This document shows positions 21,201 to 32,413 of a stretch of 55,048 nucleotides of DNA, piece by piece. The stretch is from Fragilaria crotonensis (taxonomy: Eukaryota; Bacillariophyta; Fragilariophyceae; Fragilariales; Fragilariaceae). The stretch spans positions 1 through 55,048 of the forward strand of contig JAKSYS010000411.1 of the NCBI GenBank assembly GCA_022925895.1, written 5' to 3'. Numbering within the stretch: position 1 is the stretch's first letter; every line of letters starts with the position of its first letter. The notes under the pieces are model-generated. The model was given only the letters and a program-made list of their open reading frames with translations. It had not been told where the DNA came from and did not search any database. The translations under genes and the position numbers were made by a program.

Positions 21201-23983
21201 ACATGGACTATGATCAACTCATTCAACGCCTTCAAGACATCGCGCAGACGTGGGAGCATATTCTATTTCTCTCGGGCGGAAAACTGAATCTTTCAAAATG
21301 TTCGTGGTATGTCCTCTCTTGGGAGTGGAAAAGTGGCAGACCAACTCTTCGACCAATCACCCCGCAAGACAAAAAGATACATCTCAAACAAGGTGACCAA
21401 ACGCAAGAACTCGAGATAAGACGAACTGCTCTAACTGAATCAACAAGGATGCTGGGCGTGTATATCAACCCATTGGGTGATTTCTCCGATCATCTAGAGA
21501 ACTTACGGAAAAAAGCACATACATACGCATCACGTCTTATGTCGCCTCGTCTCACGGCAGCTCAAATACGCATTTTCCATAGGTCCATATACATACCATC
21601 AATGCGCTACAGTTTACCAGTCCTGGCAGTGGATGAAGAAGAACTTGCAACAGTACAATCACGAGTGGTACAGGTAATGTTACAACGAATGCATGTTAGT
21701 AGCACGATACCGACTTCGATCCGTCACGGACCGCTTGAACTCGGCGGACTCGGGATATACGATCTTAGGACAGAAGCAGGATTGGAGGCATTGAAATTTT
21801 TTCGAAATGCGATTTACGCAGATTCGGAAGTGGGAAATCTGCTTCGAATTAACCTGCAATACTCCCAACTGGAATCGGGCATCGGAGAACCAATATTAAC
21901 ACATCCGAACATATGTCTGCCATACCTCACGCCGTCATGGATATTGTCTCTTCGACAATACCTATCATGCCACAACATGACAGTGACTATCACCGACTCC
22001 TACACCGTACCTCTTCAGAGTGGCCTCGATCAGTACATTATGCAACGTGAACACCTTCAACGATACACGCCGAGGCAGCAACGCGACTTAAATTTGGTAA
22101 GATTGTATTTACAAGTCACAACATTATCGGAGATGTCAGATCCGGAACGTCAGCAAGCAATCCATCTGGATTACCTTGACGCAAAACGGCCCGTCAATTG
22201 GATAAGTGATCCTCGATGGCCTCGACAACCAAACATATCGGCGTCACAACGTCGCTTATGGAAAAGATATATCACGTCTGTTTTTCTTCGCTACATTCCC
22301 TACTGGAAGGTCTCACCTTCACATCATCAAGACAAAAGTATCGGACCATCGGCAACTCAAGATTCTATACCTACGTCTTTCGCGTCGCTCCAAGAGTACC
22401 TACGTACGTTACCAAGGACTCAACGTCGATTAATTTCGGACTGGACGCAACACGCATCAGACCTGCAAGTATGGAGAGCCATGCGATCTCGAGAAAAACT
22501 ACACTTGGCAACCGATGGAGGACTACTTGGATCATCAAGTACTCACGGTTGGGTTTTAGCTACAAGCAAACTCGTTCTTTTTACTGGAGCAGGCCCAGTT
22601 GATGGTCCTTTTGATTTAGCATCATCAACTAGGAGTGAACTCGGCGGGCTAGCAGCATCTCTCGTGTTCATCGTGGCCATCTCTCGACATTGGGGACTGC
22701 GCCATAATGCATCATTCAAATGGTACGCTGACAGCAAGGCAGCAATTTCGAGGGTTAACAAATTTGCTCGTTCACAAAAACACGCCACAAGAATGCCATA
22801 TGATGCAGACCTTTTATCTCTTATACGAAGCCTGCTCAAAGAACTTCGACGTCCATTCAAACCGCTATGGGTGAAAGGTCATCAGGATAAAACACGGTCA
22901 TACGACACCCTACCCCGTTCAGTACGAATGAATATCGACGCTGACGTTCTGGCCACGCAATATCGCACTCACGGGCGTTTTCAATCATCACAGTCTGTGG
23001 ATCATCAGCAGTGCCAACAAGTCTCCTTCACCATTAACGGTCGACGTATAAACAGTCACTTTGACGAAAGTATAAGGTACCATATTAATGGATACCACTT
23101 GAGACGATACTTACAGCATAAGAACTCTTGGAGTGACGAAACCTGGAATGAAATTGACCTCGCTACGTTTGGAAAATCTTTTTGTCGATTAAGCCCAACA
23201 AAGCAGGTCCGACAAACAAAATTTGTACATGGCTATCTCCCGATCGGAACGAGAAGGTACAAGCAGGCTCGGATAAAGGATGAGAAACTGAAAGTGTGTC
23301 CGTGTTGCAAACTCCACGAGGAAACGGAAACGCATCTTCTCAGGTGTTCAAAAAATCCAGCTCAAGCATCGAGTTTACGTGAACTAGCTCGCTGTATTCA
23401 CGGAGGAGATACTCACGCGGTGAAGTACTTGATCTCTGGGGCAATCCGACACTGGTCGACACAGGATGATCCGTATAACCCTGACATATCCGAATATCCG
23501 TCACATCTGCATTCATTAATAACTTCCGCACTTGATTCACAAGCAAAGATTGGTTGGGAACAGATGATGAAGGGTTTTCTAAGCACGACGTGGCGAACGC
23601 TCGCATCAAAGGATATGTTTGCTGAAAAGCCGACAAATGATGATCGACAAGGAGAATCTACGATTAAGACAACAATGAAAGGATTAGCAGAGCATTTTTC
23701 ACGGCTTTGGGAGGCACGCAACAAAGTCCTACACGATACAAAGGATGAGGAAATGCGCGATGTCAGATCGATGGAAATCGCAGAAATCAAGTATTACTTC
23801 AGTCGACCTCATTTGCTTCGTTTCGACGATCGACACTATTGTGAAGGTTCTTTGGCAAAACTGTTGAATGGACGATCATCTAATAGACGCAGGTGGTTAC
23901 GACGAGTGAAGACATCAATTGAGATTCAGAAGGTACAAGGATCGCGACAAACACGAATCACTTCATTTTTCAGTCCCACATGA
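18277..23983 (+). CDS. Family A ORF2: AP endonuclease, reverse transcriptase, RNase H, zinc finger
   Basis: ATG 18277 overlaps the ORF1 stop (ATGA). The AP-endonuclease (18500-19330) shows S-E-T-N, M-M-D-A-N, R-I-D-Y-I-F and S-D-H-R. The RT carries motif A F-D-N-D-A-S-S-C-Y-D (20819), motif B G-T-G-Q-G-S-G-A-S-P (21014) and motif C F-V-D-D (21171-21182). RNase H shows A-T-D-G-G (about 22510), R-S-E-L-G-G (22630), A-D-S-K-A (22730) and K-G-H-Q-D (22876). A C-P-C-C...H-x4-C finger lies at about 23300-23350. The last residues contain Q-T-R-I-T-S-F-F (23948-23971), a perfect PIP-box pattern. The frame is broken near 18.77-18.85 and 19.50-19.60 kb, but 19637-23983 is a single intact 1,448-codon frame. 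The protein copies element RNA into nicked DNA in the nucleus. Confidence 0.88.
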
Positions 23984-24093
23984 GTATTAGTTAAAAACAC
24001 ACAAGTCCTCGCGAGGAAACTCGCCAGGATGGGGTACACAGGTCTGGCCTCACGGCCGGAGCATGGTGAAAACCCTATAATTAGTTATGTTAT
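23984..24093 (+). other. Family A 3' UTR and terminal tail
   Basis: This non-coding 3' end contains CTCGCGAGGAAACTCGCC and ends in AACCCTATAATTAGTTATG followed by TTATTATTATA. Related termini (CCCAATAATTAG then TTTATTATAA) are found in reverse orientation at 47109-47178, 45445-45510 and 54330-54375, and a diverged form at 27815-27850. This defines the recognised 3' end of the family. Confidence 0.7.
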
Positions 24094-24095
24094 TA

Positions 24096-25364
24096 TTATA
24101 AAAAGGAATTGATTGTTGATTCATCATCATGATTGTTACACGTAGTATTAGTTGTAGTAACACTAAAACCCGCACTGTCGTTGCGTTGTTCTTTTTGCCA
24201 TGTCGATGTTAGTCTTGGTAAAATCGAGGTGATGATGAAGTCATGAACACTCTCTATTGTTAGTGTTCCTAAATTCTTGACGCCAAAGGATACAATCTGA
24301 TCCTTGGCATCAGGGTACAGTTCGAGCAACTTCGGGAGAGGACGCTTCCCGCACTGGACGTAAGGATTTGGATGCGGGAAACATTCAAATTTCCTAAAGA
24401 CCTTATTCCAATTCGCGATGGTCTTGAAGAAGGTTGCTTGTCTAATGCCAAGACTGTTTAACAAATGGCATGCTCGCTTGCAACAATCATGCCACGTGAC
24501 TTTGTTCATGTTGGACAGCGCCAACTGGTATGCACAACACAAAAATGTCGATCTCTGCCGAATCTGAAGAATCTCGAGCTTCGTACAGTAGTTGTCGACA
24601 TCTCTCCCCAGAACAACATTTCTCCAGCCATCTTCGCTCTCGTTGGCTGATTGTAACAGTCGGATTTGTCGCTCAAGCGCTTCTTTTGCAGTTTCATACT
24701 CTGGTGTTGTATCAGCATCGCCAACAGGTGCTGCCGGTGAGATTCCTCTGCTCCTCCTGTTACTAGCACCTCTCCCAATACTTGTCGGTTGAAAAACCTG
24801 GCGGGCCTCAGGACTGTCAGGCCAATACATGACTGCTGTATTTGTTGGTTGTTGATGGTGACTATCCTCCTCCGGTTTTTCTTCTTCCTCTATCCTTCGG
24901 CGTTTGTTTGGGGACGGATTTTCATTAGTGCTGTCAGCAGTCGCGCTTTCAGTGAGAGGACCAGGTCGCGATCTGGTGGAAGGAATAACCAAAACATTTG
25001 CCGCTGCTTCAAGCACTCTTGCCTTCCAAGCTTGGTTAAGAGGACTTGGATATGGTACCTGCCTTTTTTCTTGTGTAAAGTAGTAGTATTGGCGATGCTG
25101 GAACCGCACATGGAACACGCCAGTATTGTTTGATCCATCAAATCTCGACATCACAGTACCAAATGAACTTGATTTTGCGAAGGCTGCATTGAATTTTCGG
25201 GCATCAATAGTCAGAGAAGCATCAATGTGCCCTGTTCTCTTGAGTACTTCCACCCAAGTTTCCGCTGGGAGCCAACAATTCATCAGTCTGGGTCCGTACG
25301 TTGGATCGAAACGACTCAACATCGTAGCCTTCGTCAAAACGGTGTAAATTCCTTGCTCAGCCAT
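24096..25364 (-). pseudogene. DDE transposase, copy 2, N-terminal half only
   Basis: This intact 422-codon frame aligns along its whole length with the N-terminal third of copy 1 (shared R-L-x-N-C-W-L-P-A, F-D-G-S-N-x-T-G-V-F, V-L-V-I-P-S-T-R-S-R-P, N-W-R-N-V-V-x-G-R-D and the Q-A-T-F-x-K-T-I-A-N-W helix region). It stops where copy 1 goes on into the catalytic domain: the last codons run into the family A 3' tail at about 24093. The DDE core is absent, so it cannot catalyse transposition, but it could still bind transposon DNA and act as a repressor. Five-prime flanks are shared with copy 1 (for example AATCTCATTGTGGAA and GCTTGCTTCCAACACGA). Confidence 0.75.
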
Positions 25365-25370
25365 CGTGAC

Positions 25371-25439
25371 AAGCTACCCAACCCATTCAGTTTGATAGTT
25401 GGCAGTATGCAAGAGGTGACTATTGGGGCTGGGTAGCTT
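25371..25439. repeat. Inverted repeat just upstream of transposase copy 2
   Basis: AAGCTACCCAACCC (25371-25384) pairs with GGGCTGGGTAGCTT (25426-25439) across about 41 bp that contain GAGGTGACT, a word also found in the corresponding loop of copy 1. The stem sequences of the two copies differ, but the position next to the start codon and the loop are kept. Confidence 0.6.
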
Positions 25440-26058
25440 AAACAGAGTGGAATGGTTACACACGACGGCACGCAATCTCATTGTGGAACGCTTGCTTCCA
25501 ACACGATGAAATTACTACTTGCTGACGTCCTAGCGCAATTCCTATTGGCTACACGTACATTTGGTACTGGGTGCTGCGCCAGGTTTCTCGGAGATGAAAC
25601 CTGCCATATCTTCCAGATATAATACAGTAGTTTCTGGTTCTCCAACATCCATGCCTACCCTTGCGGTTCTACGATACTAGATACAGAGTCCAACGATTGC
25701 TCCACCGGTGTCGGATGGTACCGCGTGAGGGTTTGACTCGCTAGTCCAACTCCCGAACAGGATAATCCCTGCATTGGTCGGACATTCTAGCAGAATCGAA
25801 GTTTAGCAATTGTATGAACGGACGAAGTGCGAGTCTAGCTAGTAGTTGTTTCAGTGTGACTACAGCGGCGGCACGTAATCCAGATCTGGTTTTCAAGTCA
25901 GAGCGGACGGTACCCTACAGACTCCAGGCAGAACATTCCATGATGCTCACAGGTGACGAAGATCAGGTACTTTGTCACTTATCGACGCCACAACACAGCC
26001 TGAAGAACAAGCCAAGATTTTTAAACGTACAATGTAGGGGTAAGAGTCGGCAGCCTTC
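25440..26058. other. Intergenic region with a relic of a family B 3' UTR
   Basis: The left part is 5' transposon flank shared with 14290-14440. Around 25820-25905, GTGCGAGTC and CAGCGGCGGCACGTAATCCAGAT..GGTTTTCA match the family B 3' UTR (43920-43985) and the chimera's 3' UTR (49160-49225), so this is probably a short remnant of a B-type insertion. No coding sequence is supported. Confidence 0.5.
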
Positions 26059-27098
26059 TTACATGAAAATCAGGTGGTAGGTGGCTGTAACAACGAGAGG
26101 GATTACAAATGTCAAACCAAACGGCATCAAGGTGGCCGCACGAGAGAAAGGAGCTGTGGTTTTCAATGCCGGGGGGGGGGTGTCGTATTCAAGGGGCTGC
26201 CAGCAAAGGTGGGACCCGCCGAAGGAGCTGGTCCACCAGTATCAGAAGGGGCTGTGATCACGGGGGCGGCTGAAGCGGTGGTAGCAGTGGGGCTTGCTGT
26301 TGGACTGGGGGCGGCAGAGCTGGTGGGACCACCAGGGCTGGCGGTGGGACTCGCGGAAGGGACGGATACAGGGCCTACGGGTTGAGCACTCGGGCGTGGT
26401 GTGCTCACTGGGCTTGTAGAAGCGGTTGAATTCGACTGCGTGCTGGCTAGAGTGGTAGTTCCCAAATGGCACCCATAATAGGGAATAGCAAGAGGCGCTA
26501 GAACTCCTTCCAAAGCGGAATCATCCAGCGATGCCCAACCTCCAAATGCACGGGAGTTGCAAGCAGTGGCGGTCGCACCGGCTTCGAGGTTGGAACAGTC
26601 GATGGTAGGTTCAATATTCCCGTCAGGGCATGAATCATGAACGCATGATGCGCATTCCTGACCATTGATGGTGACAGAGCAGCTGGTAAGCGATCCATAC
26701 CTCGAAAACAGATAGTCAAGAGTACCATTGCGTCCTTTCGTGTAGGTCCATATGTAGTGTATGTCTTCAACTGTTATGGGCTCGAGATGCCACGAGTCTG
26801 GACCACTGACCTCAACCTCATCTGTACGGAAGAACGTTGAAATCTGAACGGTGCCGCAAACGCCGAGTGCTGAGACGCAGTAAACACACTTATTCTGGCA
26901 ATCAATATCGATCGTTGCACTGAAATCATAGACATCGCCATTGCAGTCACTAGTACAAACAGGTTCATTCGTACAGTTGCAGGGTTTAGAAAGAACGTAT
27001 GCATAAGACAAGGTAACATTTTCCTCGCAAGGGCCGGATTGAACAGCAATGCAACTGACTAACCAAGCCAGAATACTGATCGCGGAGGCCACTCGCAT
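26059..27098 (-). CDS. Secreted Cys-rich protein with Ser/Thr/Pro tail, probably GPI-anchored
   Basis: The Met at 27098 opens a signal peptide (I-S-I-L-A-W-L-V-S-C-I-A-V). It is followed by about 190 residues with some 20 cysteines and several N-x-S/T sites, then a low-complexity Ser/Thr/Pro/Ala linker of about 100 residues typical of O-glycosylated stalks. As given, the frame ends at 26163 just after a run of ten C (G10 at 26171-26180 on plus). One more C opens the frame to TAA at 26059-26061 and yields a hydrophobic C-terminus (L-M-P-F-G-L-T-F-V-I-P-L-V-V-T-A) of the kind removed on GPI attachment. A cell-surface role is likely; the family is not one I can name. Confidence 0.7.
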
Positions 27099-27099
27099 C

Positions 27100-27810
27100 G
27101 TGAGTCAAAAAATTCTGTGGATTGTTTCAATCGTCAGCAATTGTGCCGCAAAAGTGGAGCTCCAGGTTGCGACGGTCGCCATCGAATTCGGTTTATTGGA
27201 ACAACACGTGGTACTAGTACCCCCGTTCGCGTGTGCACTTGCGCCCTTCGCATGATCGAGAAGTCGGACCCTCAAATCTTGCTACTCACACTGATGTGCT
27301 TCGAATCCAGGAGGTTACGGAATCCCTTCTTATCACTGTGGACATGACCAACGACCAACAACAGGATTCAGAATAAAACCGTCATTTCGAACTTCCTAAA
27401 GGAATTTTTCTTCGACAAAAATAGTAGAAGGACCAACCGCGTTGAGCTCCCACTACATCTGCATCTACATATACTAGCATCGTAATGTCTTCTGGGACAC
27501 ATTTCGAGTCAGGCGAATGTTCCGCAACATACGAAGGTACATAACGTACGTTGGGCAATCGTCCAGGCTGCATTCTACGAACGACATACATTCTTCACGG
27601 ATTGCTTTTAAGGTTATTCTTAAAATACTCCGAAGTATCCTGATGTTCTTAATCTTTCTTCAGAAAACTTTAAGAAACGTGAAGTTGCTTAAAGGATCTG
27701 AAAAAATCTTGTCGCTCGTCTCTTCTATCTGTGACGCACTGAGCGCACTACATTTGAATCTGAACAGGCTTAAAACATTTTCAACAGCAAAGTCCAAATG
27801 GAGAGTAATA
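27100..27810. other. Intergenic region, nothing recognised
   Basis: Open frames here (for example 27517-27999) give low-complexity or hydrophobic translations without a recognisable domain. The proximal 100 bp on the left should contain the promoter of the minus-strand surface-protein gene. Confidence 0.4.
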
Positions 27811-27814
27811 ACAA

Positions 27815-30780
27815 TAATAAACCTAGCTATTAAGGGTTGTCACCGTCGTTGGTCTTTTGACAAAACCATCGTGTGTACCCCGTCGTGGCCAGCCCGTATT
27901 CCATGGCGGCGACGATCATGTTATCCTAACCCTATCCTAACTCGAATCATTATTTCGGTGTCTGTATTCCAAGTGTGTCTGAACGTTGTGTATCCGTGAC
28001 CGAAGGTCTGAAAAAATTGTCAGTAAGTTTGTCTCTTCCGTCGCGACTGGATCTATCCTGGGCCATTTTCATGTAGCGAATCCATCGTCGTCGTGAGGAC
28101 GCCAATTTATTTAGAATCTTTTCAATGGTTGCTCACAGTAATGCCTATCGCCTGCTCGTAAAGTTTTCCGATTGTCGGTGCATTGCAGTTATCTCCGCCG
28201 CCTCCGCTTCCCTAATGTGTCGGTTGATGGCATCATTGGTCATGTAGCATTTATTCTGAGCCTTCCATGTTGTCTGCGTGAGAACATGAGCGGCTTTAAG
28301 AATGTTGTGTATGCGGTAGAAACCAATGTCCGGTTTAGCTGGTGAAGAATCGAACATGGCGTGTTCCGCCATGCAACGCCACTCGACGCTCAAGTATCCT
28401 TTGATTGCGTTATCCCATCCTATCGTCTGCTGATCGCGTAGGGCTACGCGCAGGCGTTCATGGAATTTAGACGGAATTTGATCGAACGACGGAGGATCGT
28501 ATACGACAATGCCCTCCACCCAAGAGGTGATGCCATCTCGTAGGATTTGAAACACAGGGTGGGGTTCCGTCGGAGACATTGTTTTTCTGAAAACTTGGAT
28601 ACCTTTTTCATGGTCCAAATTCGAGCGGCATTGAAGCACGTGCTGTGTCGTCTCATCCGTCGTCTTGCAGCACGGACATAATCGAAGCTGGGGATCTTTG
28701 ACCCTTGCGTTCGGATCCTCGTTGCGCCCGTATGCCATTGGTTGAACATGAATTTTGTTTGCGCCACCTGTGCAGCCGGTGGTAATCGTCTATAGAAACG
28801 TCCGAGAGCTTCCACGTCGATTCGATTCCAGGTGGCATTCGACCACCGATGTTGCGATTGGATGTGCAACCGAAGGTGATAACCGTTTATGTGGAAGCGA
28901 AGACTGGACTCGACCTGAGATACCAATCGAACCCCGTTAAGCAATACCGTGACTCTTGCTTCAGGAGTGTGATCTGTTTTCTCAATTGATTGTCGTTTAT
29001 TGGATTGTTCGCGATACCATGTTGCCAAGGAGTCAACGTGATTATTCCGGCTGACATCCCGATTATGTCCATTGTAGACATCGTGTCGCACCTTTTGGTG
29101 GCCTTTAATCCACTTCAGCGTAATTTTCCGACGAAGGAACTTCGTTTCCGATCTAATTACTCCCAGATAATCAGAGTTTGCGGGTTGACGCAGTTTGGTT
29201 GGTGATGATCGAGTTTCCCGCACCACGTTGTTTATCGCGGTTTGGCTGACTGTCCGTTACCCATCGGAACGTGCATTTGTGACGAAGTCCCCAGTGTCGG
29301 TGTAGCAATGAGAAAAACAGTAGAGCTGCCGCATATCCACCAAGTTCGCATCTCGTACTAGAACTAGCGGTATCGTACGGTCCATCGATAGGTCCTGCCC
29401 CTTCACATAGGCAGCTAGAATGTCATTCTTTGGTGTCGTCACACTCCATCCAAACGTACCTTTGCGGCCTTTCAGGCCGCCGTCCGAAGCAATCGTAAGA
29501 ATTTGTTTGCGTTGGCATAATTTCCATAGTGTGTCCTCGTCGGATGCAAAATTGATGTGAGACAAGAGTCGTCGCGTGTTCCGTGGTAATCGTTTGAGTC
29601 TCGACGGTAGGGTCAGGGCGGTATCTTGTTGTTGTGTAGATTCCATGCTGACTTGTGCCTTCAGATCCTTCAGTGTGCGTTGGGGTGCTACTATCCATGC
29701 CCTTCCGTACCTGATAAATTGTGACACAATATAACGTCTCCACAGACGCTGCTGTTTCACAGTCGGAGTTTGTTGTCTCGGCCATGTCGGATTTGCAACA
29801 AAATCTGTAGGTCGTATGCCGTCAAGTGCCCATTCTGCAATCTAAGAAGGTTCATGGCAATCCACCATATCAGCTATCGTCGTCACTTGGAGGAACAGTC
29901 GTATGAGATTGATATCTGTTTGTTGTTGCGTTGTATAGCCTTTCAAACGGATTGAGTTCATGATGTACTGGTCATTTGGACCCCGAAGTGGGAGCGTGAG
30001 AGCATTTGTGATGTCCATGCTGATGTTGTGATTGGACATGAACTGATGCATTGAAAGGATCCAGAGCGGCGTGAGATACGATATATGTGTACTCGGTTCC
30101 GCTAATAGTTGCATGTGGACTCCCGATTCGAGTTGTGATGCCTGAAGTTGAAGGAGAAGCAACTTCCCGACTTCTGTGTTGCCATAAACCATTTCAATTC
30201 CTCCCTCTGTGCGAAGATCCATGAGTCCTAAGCCGCCCATGGATATGGGACCGTGACGCACTGCGACCGGTAATTTGCTGCTGGATAGTCCCAATTTTTG
30301 CACAATCGTTGGAATGATTTTTGTCTGCACCTGAGCCAATTCTTCTTCGTCCACCGCTATTGCTGGCAGTGAATACCGCATGGCCGGGTCATAAATGGTG
30401 CGATGGAAAACGTGGATGTCGCCAGGAGTTAGTCGAGAGGATTTGAGGTAGCCTGCGAATTTATCAGCCTTGGCTTTCAGAACTTTGATATGTTCCGAGA
30501 AATCCCCTGACGGTGTTTAATGCACACCAAGAATCCTTGCAGGCTCGTTGATGTCTTGTCGTCGAATTTTCGCCCTTTGATGATGGGATAATGACCCCTA
30601 ATATAAATTGATGGAGGGATCGGAGAGGGACGATGTGTGCATTTGTGGTCAACCATTGCGCCAGTCCCAATACATAATGTACCAGGAGCATTTCTTCAGA
30701 TTAAGAAAGTCCAAATGGAGAGAAGATGAAAATTTCACGAATCGATGCAAGGAGGTCAGCACCAGGAGATGGAACCTCTG
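27815..30780 (-). pseudogene. 5'-truncated family A retrotransposon copy
   Basis: Minus-strand fragments follow the family A ORF2 order: K-K-C-S-W-Y-I-M-Y-W-D-W (about 30680), A-V-D-E-E-E-L-A (30340), M-G-G-L-G-L-M-D-L-R-T-E (30240), T-I-A-S-D-G-G-L-K-G RNase H (29490), I-K-G-H-Q-K (29100), C-P-C-C...H-x4-C (28650-28690) and the C-terminal region (28150-28300). Frames break at about 30380, 29850, 29400, 29226 and 28740. Endonuclease and RT motifs A-C are missing, so it is dead. The 3' end near 27815 has an AATAATAAACC-type tail. Confidence 0.8.
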
Positions 30781-30970
30781 AAAAACTAATTCCCGATGCA
30801 CTATCTGACATTGTCCCATTGTTTGTCTTTTGTTTCTTTGCAGTTGGAATGGGCAGCATATCACAGATTGAGCTTTGTTGTTGATGTCATGGATATGAGC
30901 GCCTGTATTAAGTTGCATTTGAATGTAACATTTGAATTCAAATCCAACCTACTGGAGACAATAGGAGCAC
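30781..30970. other. Unassigned sequence upstream of the truncated A copy
   Basis: No repeat or gene is recognised. This probably contains the 5' truncation junction of the minus-strand family A copy. Confidence 0.3.
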
Positions 30971-30971
30971 A

Positions 30972-31080
30972 TCAAAGCTCCCAACGTAAAAATCTTTAGT
31001 TAAATATTGGCTCCCAAGGTATGAAAATTGGCTCCCAACGTACAAATCCCTAAATAAAATGGCTCCCAACGTATGTACTA
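30972..31080. repeat. Imperfect tandem repeat with a GGCTCCCAACGTA core
   Basis: Four units begin near 30976, 31009, 31030 and 31061, each with (G)GCTCCCAA(C/G)GTA followed by a variable A/T-rich stretch; spacing is 21-33 bp. Cores are far better kept than spacers. No gene is adjacent on either side within 100 bp. Confidence 0.75.
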
Positions 31081-31129
31081 AATATATTTATACTTGAGGA
31101 GTTTTTATCTAATTGGAACCCCGCCCCCT

Positions 31130-31250
31130 TAGGCGCAAATGCACAGCAGCATGCATTGTTGGAGGGTCAGCGAGCTGTGCAAACGCTTCGAGAGTTGTAT
31201 ACATTACGAAACCACTATGAGCCGTCTGTTCAAGAATTATTGATATGTCC
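31130..31250 (+). pseudogene. Fragment of a family B-like ORF2 C-terminus
   Basis: One frame reads A-L-L-E-G-Q-R-A-V-Q-T-L-R-E-L-Y-T-L-R then Y-E-P-S-V-Q-E-L-L before a stop at 31258. This matches the pattern L-x-x-I-Y-x-Q-R-Q-x-M-E-P-S-A-Q-S-L-L of the family B C-terminus (about 43640-43700) and its homologue at 48870-48930. It is a small, diverged remnant; flanking sequence no longer aligns. Confidence 0.5.
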
Positions 31251-31299
31251 GAGAGCATGAGGCCAAGCACAATGAATCAATTTTAAGGACAAGTATGCA

Positions 31300-32411
31300 G
31301 CCGGCGACGAGACGGGCGATAACGGGAATGAGGACGATAAAGTCGAATGCGGCAGATGTTGACGCAGGTCGCATTACATTCTTGGAGAAGATTCTTCTCG
31401 AACAAATGGGGGTTTGCTTATTTTATTTTCTGAACCTATGTGGTGGCACAAGCAACTCGAATCCTGCGAGTTCGGGCGAAGCTGGCGACGATGAGTTTCG
31501 ACAACCTTCATCGCTATATCATAATTTCTTTTCTATTTGTATTATACACTACGTTTACAACATCCGCCCGCCCGAGAGGCCAGCAACATGAAATGCAGCT
31601 GCCTAGAAGTAGACATCTGATAAACATGTAAGAAGAGTTTAGTATACGTTTACTATGGCAACACAACACAAACATATAATCGAAGTAGTTTAGATAGGGG
31701 TGTGGACAACAGACTGCTTTCGAACTTGAACTCAACCGTGAAAGAGAACCATTGTCCACAAACGCAAACTCAACTCACTGTACCGGGGGCGACACCTTTG
31801 AAGTAGGTGATCCGAATTCCCCAGAATCCGGAAGGTTACTTAACGCTTAAAGTACAATGTGAGTTTACGAGTCTGCTGTTGAAGTCAAAGGGTCAGGGTC
31901 ACACGATACGAGTCACGAACTTGGGCATCCTGCAAAGTTTGAGGAGTTAGTAGATGGAGTACTGGCGAACTAGGTGCTGAGGGTTGTCATACGAGGCCTG
32001 CACAGTTAAGAAACGCAACACTGGTGTGAGTGGAGAGTGCGCTGAAGTGGAGGTCGTTTAGTACTCCTACAAGCTAATGTACGGGAGTACTGAGCTCTAC
32101 TTACTACGGATACAGTGTAAGGTATTTCTATTCTCAGAGGAGCAGTCTTAGATTCGTAGGTAAGCAAGTTGACCTGCAACTTTATTTGCAATATAGTTTA
32201 TGGAGTCGATCTTTTTAGAAAACCTCGATAGGCTCGATTTTAGGGGACATACACAGCATCCCATGTTTGCCTTCTATAGTACTACTGTGGCCTATGGTCG
32301 TATGCATATGGAGCATGCCGAACTTGGTCCCAGGTATGAACATACCACCGAGTGGTCACACTCTGTAGCACACGCCAGACACACAGCTCACAGTCTAAGC
32401 TTAAATATGGC
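31300..32411. other. Intergenic region without a supported gene
   Basis: Small ORFs (31295-31591, 31440-31631) show no domain. The sequence is otherwise unremarkable apart from scattered GTAC-containing words near 32080-32100. Confidence 0.4.
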
Positions 32412-32413
32412 TA

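Larger units (their letters stand above)
15250..24093 (+). mobile_element. Non-LTR retrotransposon, family A, nearly full length
   Basis: The element has ORF1, ORF2 (endonuclease, RT, RNase H, CCHC finger) and a 3' UTR ending in the simple TTAGTTATGTTATTATTATA tail. No LTRs are present. The 5' limit is estimated from the upstream ORF1 start. The 3' end abuts the interrupted transposase ORF at 24096, so the element appears to have landed in a transposon copy. I found no matching target-site duplication at the left side, so the left junction may be deleted or rearranged. Other family A pieces occur at 27.8-30.8, 45.4-45.5, 45.7-47.96, 47.11-47.18, 49.2-52.33 and 52.33-55.05 kb. Confidence 0.85.

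Noticed and set aside
27915..27945. Interstitial telomere repeat (CCTAACCCTATCCTAAC)
   Set aside because: Two to three imperfect units only; too short to distinguish from chance.
27517..27999. 160-codon ORF as a gene
   Set aside because: Low-complexity hydrophobic/basic translation that runs into the 3' end of the minus-strand retroelement.
30972..31080. CRISPR-like array
   Set aside because: Only four short imperfect units with uneven spacing in a eukaryotic context with no cas genes.
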